Source: an uncultured Hoeflea sp.
GTDB taxonomy: Bacteria; Pseudomonadota; Alphaproteobacteria; Rhizobiales; Rhizobiaceae
Length of the DNA stretch: 64,000 bases
Direction: 5' to 3'
NCBI RefSeq assembly: GCF_947501405.1
Contig: NZ_CANMVK010000001.1
Span: 558,001-622,000 of the forward strand
This document shows, one piece after another, positions 8,266-17,781 of this stretch (position 1 is the stretch's first letter; every line of letters begins with the position of its first letter). The translations under genes and the position numbers were made by a program. The notes beneath the pieces were generated by a model. It saw only the letters and a list, made by a program, of their open reading frames with translations. It was not told the origin of the DNA and ran no database searches.

Positions 8266-9372
8266 ATGCGTAACACCCTGACACTTATCCTGCTTCTTGC
8301 GTTGGTCGCCTGCAAACAGGAGGAACAGGCCGCAGATCCACCCATACGCGGATTGAAAACCCATTTGATCTCCGAGGCCCAGCGAACGACGGTCCGGCGC
8401 TTCCCGGCCGTGCTTGAGCCGACGTCGCTCAATACCCTGTCATTTGAAGTTGCAGGAAAGCTCAATGCGGTGCTGCTCGAAGTTGGTCAACGCGTTGAGC
8501 AGGGTCAGACGCTCTTGGAATTGGATACGAAGTCATTCCAAATTCAGTTGGAAAATACCGAAGCTGGCGTTGTCGCGGCGCGCGCGGCTCGGGACAATGC
8601 CATCGACAATTTCAAACGTCAGGAACAGCTGCTCGAGCGCGGCACCGTCACGCGGGTTGCGCGCGATAACGCTGAAACTGAAGCTATCGCTGCCGAGGCC
8701 CGTTTGGAGCAAGCCGTCAAGGCTCGGGACAGCGCACGCGAGACACTTGAAAAGACAAGCATCACCGCACCAATGGACGGGATTATAAATGCTGTCGACG
8801 CAGTGAGCTTTGGAACGGTTTCACCTGGTACGCCCATGGTTTCGCTTTACTCACCCGACGAATTCGAAATCTCGTTCAGCGTCAATTTCGACACGGTATC
8901 TCAATTGGTCGTCGGGACGAAGGCGACCGTTAGACTTGCGGACTTGCCGTCAGTCAATCTTGCGGCGGTTGTCAGCGAACTGGGATCACGCGCAGACGCG
9001 GTATCGAGCTTTCCAGTTGTTCTCAAGCTGGAGGAAACCGATCCGATCCTGAAAGCGGGAATGGCGGTTGAGGCATCTATCGAGCTGCCAATCCCGGCAG
9101 AAAGCGGCTTCGCGTTGCCACTCAGCGCCATTCTCAAGACAGGTCAGCTTGGCATTCTGCCGGATCAACCCGAAGGTCCGGGCGAAGCACGCGTGTATGT
9201 TTATAATGCAACGACAGAGACCGTCGCTGAACGCGAAATCGTAATCCTAGGTGTCCGCGAAAACACCGCGATCGTCGTTGACGGGCTTGAGGCCGGCGAC
9301 CGGGTTGCTTCTGCGGGCGTGTCGTTCCTGAGGGATGGCATGCGGGTCAACTTGCTGAATGACGGCAAGTAA
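8266..9372 (+). CDS. RND efflux periplasmic adaptor (membrane-fusion lipoprotein)
   Basis: Adaptor of 368 residues that links an inner-membrane RND pump to an outer-membrane channel. It has a lipoprotein signal with lipobox LVAC (Cys16), a barrel-sandwich/biotinyl-like half (about 60-85, FEVAGKLNAVLLEVGQRVEQG), an alpha-helical hairpin (about 95-165, rich in Ala, Glu and Arg), the second sandwich half (ITAPMDGII), and beta-barrel and membrane-proximal domains to the end. It is the first gene of the operon and overlaps the pump gene by 14 bases. No outer-membrane factor is encoded nearby, so a TolC-type channel from elsewhere is presumably used. It is likely under TetR control. Confidence 0.93.
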   Translation: MRNTLTLILLLALVACKQEEQAADPPIRGLKTHLISEAQRTTVRRFPAVLEPTSLNTLSFEVAGKLNAVLLEVGQRVEQGQTLLELDTKSFQIQLENTEAGVVAARAARDNAIDNFKRQEQLLERGTVTRVARDNAETEAIAAEARLEQAVKARDSARETLEKTSITAPMDGIINAVDAVSFGTVSPGTPMVSLYSPDEFEISFSVNFDTVSQLVVGTKATVRLADLPSVNLAAVVSELGSRADAVSSFPVVLKLEETDPILKAGMAVEASIELPIPAESGFALPLSAILKTGQLGILPDQPEGPGEARVYVYNATTETVAEREIVILGVRENTAIVVDGLEAGDRVASAGVSFLRDGMRVNLLNDGK

Positions 9373-12300
9373 CATGGAAAGGCTCACCCGCTTTGGATTG
9401 GAAAAATCCCGCCTGACCGTCCTGGTGATGATTGGTTTGCTGCTGATCGGCGCGACGACCTATCTCAACATTCCCAAACGTGAGAACCCTGCCATTACCG
9501 TGCGCACCGCCATCGTTGCCGCACAGTTTCCTGGCATGGCGCCAGAGCGCGTCGAAGACCTCATCGCAGTGCCGTTGGAACGTGCAGCTCGCGAAATTGG
9601 CGAGGTTGAAGACATTGAAACACGCATCCTGACCGGCGTCGCAGTGTTGAAGCTGCACATCTATGATGCTGTGCCGGAAGATCAGCTTGTGCGCGTCTTT
9701 CAGGACGTCCGCAACAAGATGGGCGACAGTGTTGGCGAGCTTCCCGAGGGCACACTCGGACCGTCCGTCAACACCGATTTTGGCGATGTCGCCATCGCCA
9801 CGATTGCCGTGACCGGTGAAGGCTTTTCGTATGATGAGATTTTTGATGCTGCCGACGCATTGCGCAATGGCCTCTATACGGTCGACGGAATCACAAAGGT
9901 GTCGATTTATGGCAAGCAGGAAGAACGGATATGGCTGGAAATTGACACCCGCCGCCTGGCTGCCATTGGCGTGCAGCTTGAACGCGTATTGGGGGATCTT
10001 CAGGCCCAGAACGTGATCTTGCCAGCGGGTGAATTGAACTCGAAGGGCACCAATATCACCTTGGAGGCCAATGGCGATCTGCGATCCATCGAAGAGATCG
10101 AGGAAGTCTTGACCAAGGTTCCGGGCCTGAGCGGTTTTGTGCGTCTCAAAGACATCCTGACCGTGCGTCGCGGTTTCGTTGATCCGCCTGAAAAACCCGT
10201 CTTCTTCAACGGCCGACCTGCGCTGATGGTCAGCGTCGAAATGGCAAATGACAAAGACATCCAGCAGGTCGGTCGGGTGCTTGAGGCGCGGATCTCGGAG
10301 CTCGAAGGGCGACAACCGATTGGCATGTCCTTCAATATTTCGACATTCCAGGAAACCAATGTGACAGTTGCCATCAACGGCGCCCTGTCAAATGTGGGTC
10401 AGACCTTCCTGGTGGTTCTTGCGGTCATGCTGGTGTTTCTGGGGATGCGGCCCGCCTTCATCATTGCCAGCATCGTGCCTTTCACTGTGATGTTTGCCTT
10501 GTTTGTCATGGTCAATCTTGGGATCGATATCCAGCAGGTCTCGGTCGCTGCAGTCATCATCTCGCTTGGGCTTCTTGTGGACAACGGACTTGTCGTTGTC
10601 GAGGACATCCAGACTAAGGTGAACAAAGGCATGACGGCCTATGACGCCGCAATCGCGTCTTGCGGTCAGTTCTTTGTCCCTCTGGCTGTCGCCTCGCTAA
10701 CCACCATTGCGGCATTCATCCCTATGTTGATCCTCGATGGCACCGAGGGCCAGTTTGCTTACGCAATGGGAGCCGTTGTTGCGTCGATGCTGACGGGATC
10801 GTGGCTTGTCGCTCATTACATTCTTCCCTTTCTCGCCGCGCGGCTCGTCAAGCCAACAAAGAAAGAGGTGGAAACGGAAGGCTGGATCGTGCGCGGCTAT
10901 GGCAGCGTTACACGTTCGCTCCTACCTTGGGGCATTCCGATCATCGTCGTCTCCTACGGCCTTGTTATCGGGTCTGCGACGGTGTTTTCGCAGTTGAAAG
11001 CCGAACTGTTCCCACTGAGCGAACGGTCAGACTTTTTGGTCTATCTCGATATGCCAAAAGGGACTGCAATTGAAGAAACCTTGGCCCAGGCTCAGATGGT
11101 CGAGGCTTGGCTGCGTGATGCGGACGCTAATCCTGAAGTCCGCGACACGACAATTTTTGTGGGCGACGGTGGTCCGCGTTTCTACCTTGGTCTTGATCCC
11201 GCAGAGACAGACCCAGCCAGCGCCTTCTTTGTTGTAAACACGACAAGCCCCGAAGACGCCGTCATCATGGAAAAAAGAGCGCGGCGTTATCTGGCGGAGA
11301 ATTTTCCCGCTGCCCGCGCGCGGCTGACCCGGCTTTCCATGGGCGGCAACGAGTCCGGAATCGTCGAAATCCAGATCATTGGCCCAGATGGCGATGTTCT
11401 GATGGCGGCTGCCGATCAGGTGAAAGCAGGCTTTGCTGAGGTGCCGAACCTTGTGCGCAACGAGGATGATTGGGGCCACAAGACCGTCAAGATCGTCATT
11501 GACGTTGCCCAGGACAAAGCGCGCGAACTCGGCATCACGTCGCAGGAAATCTCCAGCGTGATGGATACGTTCTTTAACGGTTCAACTTATTCCACCTTCC
11601 GGGAGGGCACGGAGGCGATCCCCATCGTTGCGCGTGCGCAAGGCAATTTCCGCGATAGCCTGGAAGATCTTGCGAACCTCTCGGTCCCGACCAGCGGGGG
11701 TCTGATTTCCCTCAATCAAGTCGCGAATTTCCGGCCCACCCTGGAGTTCTCACAAATACGGCGTGAAAACCAGGAGCGGATGATCACCATTTCGGGCAAA
11801 AGCGCGACCCTGGGTGCTGCCCAAGTCGAGGCTTTGCTGGCACCAACACTTGCCGGACTTGGTCTTGGACCGGAGTACAGAATCATCATTGGCGGAGAAA
11901 GCGAACAAGGCGCAGAAATTCAGAGCAAGCTGGCCGCCGGCATTCCATTTGCCTTGATCGTGATGTTGGCGGCCCTGACCTTCCAGTTCAACTCGACCAG
12001 GCGGGTGTTGCTGACTTTCATGACAATTCCGCTGATCGTCGTCGGAGCGCCGCTCGCACTTTCCCTGACCGGCCGCCCGCTCTCCTTCTTCGCTATCCTT
12101 GGGCTCTTGTCGCTGATGGGGATCATCATCAACAACGCGATCGTGCTGATCGACCAGATCGACATCGAAAGAAAAACACACGATCTGGACGACGCTATCG
12201 TGATCGCCGCCAAGAAGCGTGTCACGCCGGTGATGTTGACTTCTTTGACTACGGTATTGGGGCTTGTGCCCATGGCCCTAAACGGGGGCGCATTGTTCGA

Positions 12301-12442
12301 GCCCATGGCGACCTTGATGGTCGGTGGCTTGCTTTTGGCTTCGCCGCTGACGCTGTTCTTTGTCCCACCAGCATACCGCCTCTTCTTCAGACGTTCCGCA
12401 GAGAAACACTCTGCGCTCCAGCCACTTGAGGGAAGCACATGA
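9359..12442 (+). CDS. RND-family efflux transporter permease
   Basis: Inner-membrane proton-driven pump of 1027 residues, the usual length for AcrB/MexB-like and related RND proteins. There is one N-terminal transmembrane helix (about 15-35), a large periplasmic loop, a block of helices around 340-540 containing the conserved GLLVDNGLVVVEDI segment, a second loop, and C-terminal helices (about 860-1015, with GLLSLMGIIINNAIVLIDQ). Family sequences with this N-terminus are often annotated as multidrug or AcrB-like, but substrates are not predictable. It overlaps the adaptor gene; a second ATG at 9374, just after the adaptor stop, is an alternative start. The downstream deiodinase-like gene begins inside its stop codon. 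Confidence 0.94.
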   Translation: MTASNMERLTRFGLEKSRLTVLVMIGLLLIGATTYLNIPKRENPAITVRTAIVAAQFPGMAPERVEDLIAVPLERAAREIGEVEDIETRILTGVAVLKLHIYDAVPEDQLVRVFQDVRNKMGDSVGELPEGTLGPSVNTDFGDVAIATIAVTGEGFSYDEIFDAADALRNGLYTVDGITKVSIYGKQEERIWLEIDTRRLAAIGVQLERVLGDLQAQNVILPAGELNSKGTNITLEANGDLRSIEEIEEVLTKVPGLSGFVRLKDILTVRRGFVDPPEKPVFFNGRPALMVSVEMANDKDIQQVGRVLEARISELEGRQPIGMSFNISTFQETNVTVAINGALSNVGQTFLVVLAVMLVFLGMRPAFIIASIVPFTVMFALFVMVNLGIDIQQVSVAAVIISLGLLVDNGLVVVEDIQTKVNKGMTAYDAAIASCGQFFVPLAVASLTTIAAFIPMLILDGTEGQFAYAMGAVVASMLTGSWLVAHYILPFLAARLVKPTKKEVETEGWIVRGYGSVTRSLLPWGIPIIVVSYGLVIGSATVFSQLKAELFPLSERSDFLVYLDMPKGTAIEETLAQAQMVEAWLRDADANPEVRDTTIFVGDGGPRFYLGLDPAETDPASAFFVVNTTSPEDAVIMEKRARRYLAENFPAARARLTRLSMGGNESGIVEIQIIGPDGDVLMAAADQVKAGFAEVPNLVRNEDDWGHKTVKIVIDVAQDKARELGITSQEISSVMDTFFNGSTYSTFREGTEAIPIVARAQGNFRDSLEDLANLSVPTSGGLISLNQVANFRPTLEFSQIRRENQERMITISGKSATLGAAQVEALLAPTLAGLGLGPEYRIIIGGESEQGAEIQSKLAAGIPFALIVMLAALTFQFNSTRRVLLTFMTIPLIVVGAPLALSLTGRPLSFFAILGLLSLMGIIINNAIVLIDQIDIERKTHDLDDAIVIAAKKRVTPVMLTSLTTVLGLVPMALNGGALFEPMATLMVGGLLLASPLTLFFVPPAYRLFFRRSAEKHSALQPLEGST

Positions 12443-13122
12443 CGGACTACAACTACGACGCCTTTTCACCCGACAACTATAACCTGGCCAGCGCGGATGG
12501 ACCCGAGGTGGACGAGAAGGCCCCCGACTTTGAGCTGGAAACCCATGATGGTCAAAAGCGCCGATTGCTGGACTTTGAAGGCGAATGCATGGTGCTTGAG
12601 CTTGGCAGCATGACCTGTCCGCTGTTCCTCACGCGCCAAGACAGCATGGAAAAAATCGCACAGGATTTTCCACAGGTCGATCACGCCATTCTGTATGTTC
12701 GGGAAGCTCATCCCGGAGCGGACATACCGGCGCACAAGACGCTTGAGGAAAAACGAAGTTGCGCCTCGCTACTCAAGTCCGAATTCGATGATCCGCGCAC
12801 GATTTTGGTGGATGGCGTCGAAGGTGCCGCGCATCTCGCCTACGGAAGCATGCCAAATGCCGTTTACATCATCGACAAAGAAGGCGTTGTGCGGTTCAAG
12901 GCCCCTTGGAACAACGCCAGGACAACCCGCATAGCGCTTGAAGCCATTCTGGCGGGCAAGTCTGCAAAAATGAAAAGCTATTTCAAGCCAGCAAAGCCAT
13001 GGGTGGTCATGAGTACGGCCCGCCGTGCAGGAAAGGGTTCGGGCAAGGACTTTGTCCATGGTCTTCCACGGCTGATCTGGAATGTTCTCATCAAGAACAA
13101 CATCCGAACGTTCTTTCGCTGA
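12439..13122 (+). CDS. Deiodinase-like thioredoxin-fold protein
   Basis: Protein of 227 residues with a thioredoxin-like core. Residues about 25-175 follow the iodothyronine deiodinase pattern: ELGSMTCPLFLTR matches the active-site segment, with Cys where animal deiodinases have selenocysteine, followed by AILYVREAHPGADIPAHKT, which matches the conserved histidine-bearing segment. PNAVYIIDKEGVV is a typical peroxiredoxin/AhpC-like strand. The basic C-terminal tail has no clear domain. The codon is TGC, not TGA. The ATGA overlap with the RND gene and the GAGGGAAG site imply translational coupling. Function is unknown; reductive dehalogenation or thiol-redox protection linked to efflux are possibilities only. 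Confidence 0.8.
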   Translation: MTDYNYDAFSPDNYNLASADGPEVDEKAPDFELETHDGQKRRLLDFEGECMVLELGSMTCPLFLTRQDSMEKIAQDFPQVDHAILYVREAHPGADIPAHKTLEEKRSCASLLKSEFDDPRTILVDGVEGAAHLAYGSMPNAVYIIDKEGVVRFKAPWNNARTTRIALEAILAGKSAKMKSYFKPAKPWVVMSTARRAGKGSGKDFVHGLPRLIWNVLIKNNIRTFFR

Positions 13123-13507
13123 TTGTGTTGATCATACAGACCGCAAAATCGCTCACGGAACCCGCTGATCAACCAAGCAGGCACTGACGAAACGTCCGTC
13201 CGCAGCGTGCAATCCGCAATCGGGACATTGGGAAGATTGGAACAACCGATAGCTTTGTCCACTTTGCCGACATCGAGTTTTGCCGAACTTCGAGACGAGT
13301 TAGCCCAATGACCTGAGACCCAAATCTCATCCGCTTTTGGGCGGAGTCCGCTGCATCATTTGCGGCCCATCGCTGACCTCAATGAAGTTCAAAACTGATG
13401 CGCCGTGGAATTGGTGTAGGCGAACGCGGATGTTCAAGGATGTCTGCGCCGAAGGCCTGAGACTGGATGGCGGCAGCGGGCTTTTTCACTCGACATTTTT
13501 GCCCTGT
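13123..13507. other. Gene-free stretch
   Basis: About 385 bases between the converging deiodinase-like and M81 peptidase genes. I see no convincing gene, strong terminator or repeat here. Confidence 0.4.
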
Positions 13508-14983
13508 CTATCGATCGAGTGGAAAGACCGGGCGCGGAACCTTTTGGTAGGGCAGCCGGGCGAGATTCGGTGTGCAGAGCGCGCCGCTGTCGCAAACGAT
13601 GACGCGGGCGGCAATCGGCTCAAAGGCAGCGCGGAAGTGCTGCATAGACTTCAGAGCAACGACGGACTTCTCGGAGGGGTCGATTCCGAAGGCCCGGAAC
13701 TGCTCAAGATCAAGCATCTGGGTTGCATTGCTGACAATCAGGATCTCGATCCCCTGGGCGGCGAGGACTGCCGTTGGTCCCCAACTCCTGTGAAGACCGC
13801 CCAGGATCGGTCCCGTCCCGGTATAGCCGCCATTGCTGAGCAGCTTCAGCGTGCCGGTCACAGTCAGTGGCCCACCGCCAAATGCGGGATCCGTTCTGCC
13901 TCCCAATGCCAGCGTGACAGTATCGCCCACGGCATGGGCTTCAAGAAGCCTGACAGTCTCCGGGTCGATCATCGGTCCAAAGCATGCATCGCTGACGCCT
14001 TGAGCAAGCAGGGCCGCAAGTAGCGTTGTCGCATCTCCGTAAGCTCCACCGCCAGGATTATCGGCATAGTCGGCAACGACGATCGGCCCATTTGCACCAT
14101 CGTGTGCGGCACATTGCGCGGCGGCGGCTTCAACGCCGAGATAATCGTTCAGAACCTCGAAACGCCGGTTCCAAATGTCGTCGGCAAGTTCGTTGGCGAT
14201 TGTCTCGTGTGGTTTGTGATCGCCCTGATACGTGACAAGAACCGTTGGGCCGACCTCAGCAATATCGGCGTTGCCGAAGCCAGCATTGATGCTGATGGAG
14301 AACGTATCAGACTGCTCTTCGTGGGCACGCGCCATCGAGTTGCGTTCGATCATCGGACCGATGTCGGTGCGTCCACCATTGACTTCCTCGAGCATCGGCC
14401 GACGGACAAGCAACGTCTGCGGCCTGATCTCACCCGACATCGTCCGGTGGAGTATCTCCCCTGCGCGGATGGCACATTCGCGCATGTCGACATGCGGATA
14501 GGTCTTGTAGGAAACGATGATGTTGGCGAGATTTGCCATCTTCTGCGTTACATTGGCGTGGGGATCGAGTGTGATTGCTACCGGAATGTCAGGCCCGATG
14601 ATCTTGCGCAGGCGCTGAAGAAACTCGCCCTCTCCATCGTCGCTTCTCTCGGTCGCCATGGCACCGTGAAGCGCCAGCAGGACGCCGTCAAACAACTGCG
14701 TCCGAGCAAGCTCCAGCACGGGTTCGGCAAGTGTTATCAACGTACCGGCTGTTACCCGCCCCCCGGGCGGCGCAGAGGTGCTGATGGCATGGGTGAGAAC
14801 CCAACCCTTCTGCCGTGCAACGTCGAGAAAACCGGCAAGGTCGGTATTGGCCTGCCCACGCTCGCGGATGGCGTCCTGCCCCAGCAGGAAGTACCGGCCT
14901 TTGAAAGCATCGAGGTCCGTCGGGCGGATTGAAAAGGTATTGGTCTCGTGACTGATCTCGGCAGTCAAAACGCGGAAGCTCAT
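13508..14983 (-). CDS. M81 family (MlrC/microcystinase-like) metallopeptidase
   Basis: Predicted zinc enzyme of 491 residues. The N-terminus VLTAEISHETNTFS is the family hallmark, followed by ALHGAMATERSDDGEGEFL and the probable zinc ligands in LDPHANVT and KTYPHVDMRE. YADNPGGGAYGDAT marks the second domain. The founding member, MlrC, hydrolyses linearised microcystin, but most members sit in peptide or amino-acid transport operons with unknown substrates. Here it is the last gene of a dipeptide/oligopeptide ABC operon, so it probably processes the imported compound. ATG 14983 follows the upstream stop by seven bases. An ATG at 15016 overlaps the previous gene and would add a non-family N-terminus. 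Confidence 0.88.
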   Translation of the reverse strand: MSFRVLTAEISHETNTFSIRPTDLDAFKGRYFLLGQDAIRERGQANTDLAGFLDVARQKGWVLTHAISTSAPPGGRVTAGTLITLAEPVLELARTQLFDGVLLALHGAMATERSDDGEGEFLQRLRKIIGPDIPVAITLDPHANVTQKMANLANIIVSYKTYPHVDMRECAIRAGEILHRTMSGEIRPQTLLVRRPMLEEVNGGRTDIGPMIERNSMARAHEEQSDTFSISINAGFGNADIAEVGPTVLVTYQGDHKPHETIANELADDIWNRRFEVLNDYLGVEAAAAQCAAHDGANGPIVVADYADNPGGGAYGDATTLLAALLAQGVSDACFGPMIDPETVRLLEAHAVGDTVTLALGGRTDPAFGGGPLTVTGTLKLLSNGGYTGTGPILGGLHRSWGPTAVLAAQGIEILIVSNATQMLDLEQFRAFGIDPSEKSVVALKSMQHFRAAFEPIAARVIVCDSGALCTPNLARLPYQKVPRPVFPLDR

Positions 14984-14990
14984 CGGCGAT

Positions 14991-15977
14991 TCAATCCATA
15001 GGGTGATGACAGGCAATCATGTGGCCATTGCCTAGATCGGCAAGGGGTGGGCGTTCGCGCTTGCACAACTCGCTGGCAGCAGGACAGCGCGCGGCAAAGG
15101 CACAGCCCGGAATCGTCGCAAACGGGCTGGGGATTTCACCGCCAAGCATGGTGACCACCTTGCGCCGAGCCGGATCGGGCTCGAAATTGCTGTCGAGCAG
15201 CGCATGGGCGTAATGATGCCGGGGCCGGGCTTCGGCGCCCGGCAAAATCTCCATCACCCGCCCGAGATACATCACGACCACCCGGTCGCAGAAATAGCGC
15301 ACAAGGCTGAGATCATGGCTGATGAAGAGATAGGTCAGACCAAGCTCTTCTTTCAACGATTCCAGAAGGTCGATGATCTGTGCCTGGATGGAAACGTCCA
15401 GCGAAGCCGTCGGCTCATCAAGCACCAGAAATGTGGGGCGCAATGCCAACGCCCGTGCAATTCCGACGCGCTGCTTCTGGCCGCCTGAGAGCTGATGGGG
15501 GAAGCTCTCCATCATCCGCGGACTGAGGCCGACCATGGAGATCAACTCATCAACCGTAGCCTTGGCCTCGGCTGCTGTTTGGGCTTCACCCTGAACCTGA
15601 AACGGCTCGAGCAGTGCACGGCGTATCGTATAGCGAGGATCAATGGCAGAGTATGGGTCCTGAAACACCATCTGCATCTGACGGCGCAGCTTGCGCATCT
15701 CGCCTTGCGACTGGGCGGCCAAATCCTTGCCGTCGAATTCGACGGTTCCAGTCGTGGCCTCCAGCAGGCGCAGCACAAGGCGCGCCAGAGTGGACTTCCC
15801 GCATCCGCTTTCACCGACCACGCCGGTGACTTTGCCACGAGGAACATCAAGCGAAACGTCGTTGACCGCGCGCATGGTACGGCGTGGCCTCAGGAACCCG
15901 CCACCTGACGAGAATTCGCGGGTCAGGCCGGTGATGGTGACAAGATCGTCATCCTTAGTCGCTGGAGCAATGCCCAT
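14991..15977 (-). CDS. Peptide ABC transporter ATP-binding subunit (DppF/OppF type)
   Basis: ATPase of 328 residues for a di/oligopeptide importer. It has Walker A GESGCGKST, signature LSGGQKQRVGIARAL, Walker B FLVLDEPTASLD and H-loop LFISHDLS. The C-terminal oligopeptide-type extension includes CAFAARCPAASELCKRERP, a Cys-rich segment that in related proteins binds an iron-sulfur cluster. It is fourth in the run of five transporter genes, three bases after the previous ATPase gene. The substrate follows the binding protein. Confidence 0.93.
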   Translation of the reverse strand: MGIAPATKDDDLVTITGLTREFSSGGGFLRPRRTMRAVNDVSLDVPRGKVTGVVGESGCGKSTLARLVLRLLEATTGTVEFDGKDLAAQSQGEMRKLRRQMQMVFQDPYSAIDPRYTIRRALLEPFQVQGEAQTAAEAKATVDELISMVGLSPRMMESFPHQLSGGQKQRVGIARALALRPTFLVLDEPTASLDVSIQAQIIDLLESLKEELGLTYLFISHDLSLVRYFCDRVVVMYLGRVMEILPGAEARPRHHYAHALLDSNFEPDPARRKVVTMLGGEIPSPFATIPGCAFAARCPAASELCKRERPPLADLGNGHMIACHHPMD

Positions 15978-15980
15978 CGG

Positions 15981-16931
15981 TTAAACCTCGCTGAAGTGGC
16001 AAGCGGCGATGCCCGACGATTTGCGTTCAAGCGCGGGGACCTGGCCACGGCAAATCTCCTGGGCTTCGCTGCAGCGTGGGTTGAAACGGCAGCCATCGGG
16101 ATAATCAACGATACTCGGCACGGCGCCGGGAATGCCCTTGAGACTGCCCGGTTCCTGACCGAGCCGTGGAATGCAGCGGATCAACTCGCGCGTATAGGGA
16201 TGTTTCGGATTGGCGAAGACCTCGCCCACAGTGTTCATCTCGGCAACCCGGCCGGCGTAGAGAACGACGACCCGGTCACAGGCCTGCGCGACCACGCCCA
16301 TATCGTGGGTGATCAGCATAAGGGCGAGGCTGCGGTCACGGACCAGTTCGACCATGATCTGGATGATTTGTGCCTGGATGGTGACATCGAGCGCTGTGGT
16401 CGGTTCGTCGGCAACGATCAGATCGGGATCGGCCGCAAGCGCCATGGCGATGACGATGCGCTGTTTCATCCCGCCCGAAAGTTGATGCGGATAGGCGCGG
16501 TGGATAGCAGCCGGTTCCGGAATGCGCAGCTGGGCAATAAGATCAAGGCTGCGCGCCTTCGCGGCTTCCGGGCTCAGGCCCAGATGGAGCGTAGAGACCT
16601 GATCGATCTGCGCGCCAATCGGAATGATCGGATCAAGCGAGGTCATGGGGTTTTGGCTGATAAGTGCGATCCGCTTGCCACGCAGACGGCGCAGCTCGAT
16701 CTCTGGCAAACCGATCAGTTCGCGCCCGTCAAAGATGATGGAGCCGTTTGTGATCGTGCCGCCGATACGCGGCAACAGGCCCATGACACACATGGCGGTC
16801 AGCGATTTTCCCGAACCGGATTCACCCACCAGGCCAAGGATTTCACGTTTGTCGATATCGAAGGTGACGCCCTCAAGCGGATTGAGCTGGCCGATGGAGA
16901 CCGAAATGCTCTGAACCGAAAGAAGCGCCAT
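15981..16931 (-). CDS. Peptide ABC transporter ATP-binding subunit (DppD/OppD type)
   Basis: ATPase of 316 residues that pairs with the DppF-type subunit. It has Walker A GESGSGKS, signature LSGGMKQRIVIAMAL, Walker B LIVADEPTTALD and H-loop ITHDMGVV, with the C-terminal motif CRFNPRCSEAQEIC. ATG 16931 has GAGGAG eight bases upstream. An in-frame GTG at 16940 lies between that site and the ATG and is not needed. The gene starts one base past the stop of the permease gene, so the subunits are probably made together. Confidence 0.93.
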   Translation of the reverse strand: MALLSVQSISVSIGQLNPLEGVTFDIDKREILGLVGESGSGKSLTAMCVMGLLPRIGGTITNGSIIFDGRELIGLPEIELRRLRGKRIALISQNPMTSLDPIIPIGAQIDQVSTLHLGLSPEAAKARSLDLIAQLRIPEPAAIHRAYPHQLSGGMKQRIVIAMALAADPDLIVADEPTTALDVTIQAQIIQIMVELVRDRSLALMLITHDMGVVAQACDRVVVLYAGRVAEMNTVGEVFANPKHPYTRELIRCIPRLGQEPGSLKGIPGAVPSIVDYPDGCRFNPRCSEAQEICRGQVPALERKSSGIAACHFSEV

Positions 16932-16932
16932 G

Positions 16933-17781
16933 TTACACACTCCTCAAGTGGTTGTGGATATCGAGCGACTCAATCAACGCGTCGCCAAACAGGTTGATCG
17001 AGATCACCGTGATGGCGATGGCAAGCCCGGGGAAGATGATGATCCACGGCGCGATGAAAATCTGTGCGGTTCCGCTCGACATCATCGCGCCCCAGCTCGG
17101 TGTCGGCGGTTGTGCGCCCAGACCGAAGAATCCAAGCGTGGCTTCCAGAATGATGGCATCGCCGGTTGCCAGCATGCCGGCCACGATCACCGGAGTCAGC
17201 GCGTTGGGCAAAAGATGGCGGAAGATAATGTGAAAATGCCCCGCGCCCAGATTGGTCGTGGCCTCGACATAGGTTTCGTTTTTCAGGGCCATGATCTGCG
17301 CACGCGTCAGCCGCGTGAACTGAGCCAGATAGGCAATCGAAATAGCAACCATCACGCTACCCACGCCTGGGCCGATGATGGCGATCAGGATCAGCGCGAT
17401 CAGAATTTCGGGAAATGACCAGGTCAGATCGACGACCGCCGTCACCGCGCGGTCAAACCAGCCACCGAAATAGGCGGCCATCGCTCCCAGCGTCAGGCCG
17501 GCGACGACGGAGATGGAAATCGCGGTGACCGCCACCGTCAATGACGTCCGCGCGCCATAGATGATCCGCGACATCAGATCACGCCCGAACTCGTCCGTGC
17601 CCATCCAGTGGGCCACGCTCGGGTCGGCGTTGGAGCCGGGCAGGTTCTGGATGTCGTAAGCATAGGGTGCGATGAGCGGCGCAAACAGCGCGCAGGCCAT
17701 GACAAGCAGCAAAACGGCAGCGGATACACCGCCGCGCGGTGACCGGATGGCGGTCTTGATGGGATCGAAGGCGGCCATCAT
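16933..17781 (-). CDS. Peptide ABC transporter permease (DppC type)
   Basis: Inner-membrane permease of 282 residues with the DppC N-terminal helix (about 18-40), the conserved GTDEFGRDLMSRIIYGARTS segment and about five further helices. The EAA-type coupling loop lies near 190-205 (TNLGAGHFHIIFRHLLPNA). Its ATG overlaps the stop of the dppB-like gene by four bases. It forms the channel with that protein. Confidence 0.93.
   Translation of the reverse strand: MMAAFDPIKTAIRSPRGGVSAAVLLLVMACALFAPLIAPYAYDIQNLPGSNADPSVAHWMGTDEFGRDLMSRIIYGARTSLTVAVTAISISVVAGLTLGAMAAYFGGWFDRAVTAVVDLTWSFPEILIALILIAIIGPGVGSVMVAISIAYLAQFTRLTRAQIMALKNETYVEATTNLGAGHFHIIFRHLLPNALTPVIVAGMLATGDAIILEATLGFFGLGAQPPTPSWGAMMSSGTAQIFIAPWIIIFPGLAIAITVISINLFGDALIESLDIHNHLRSV

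Noticed and set aside
12586-12620. Selenocysteine insertion in the deiodinase-like protein
   Set aside because: The active-site codon is TGC (Cys), so no recoding is needed.
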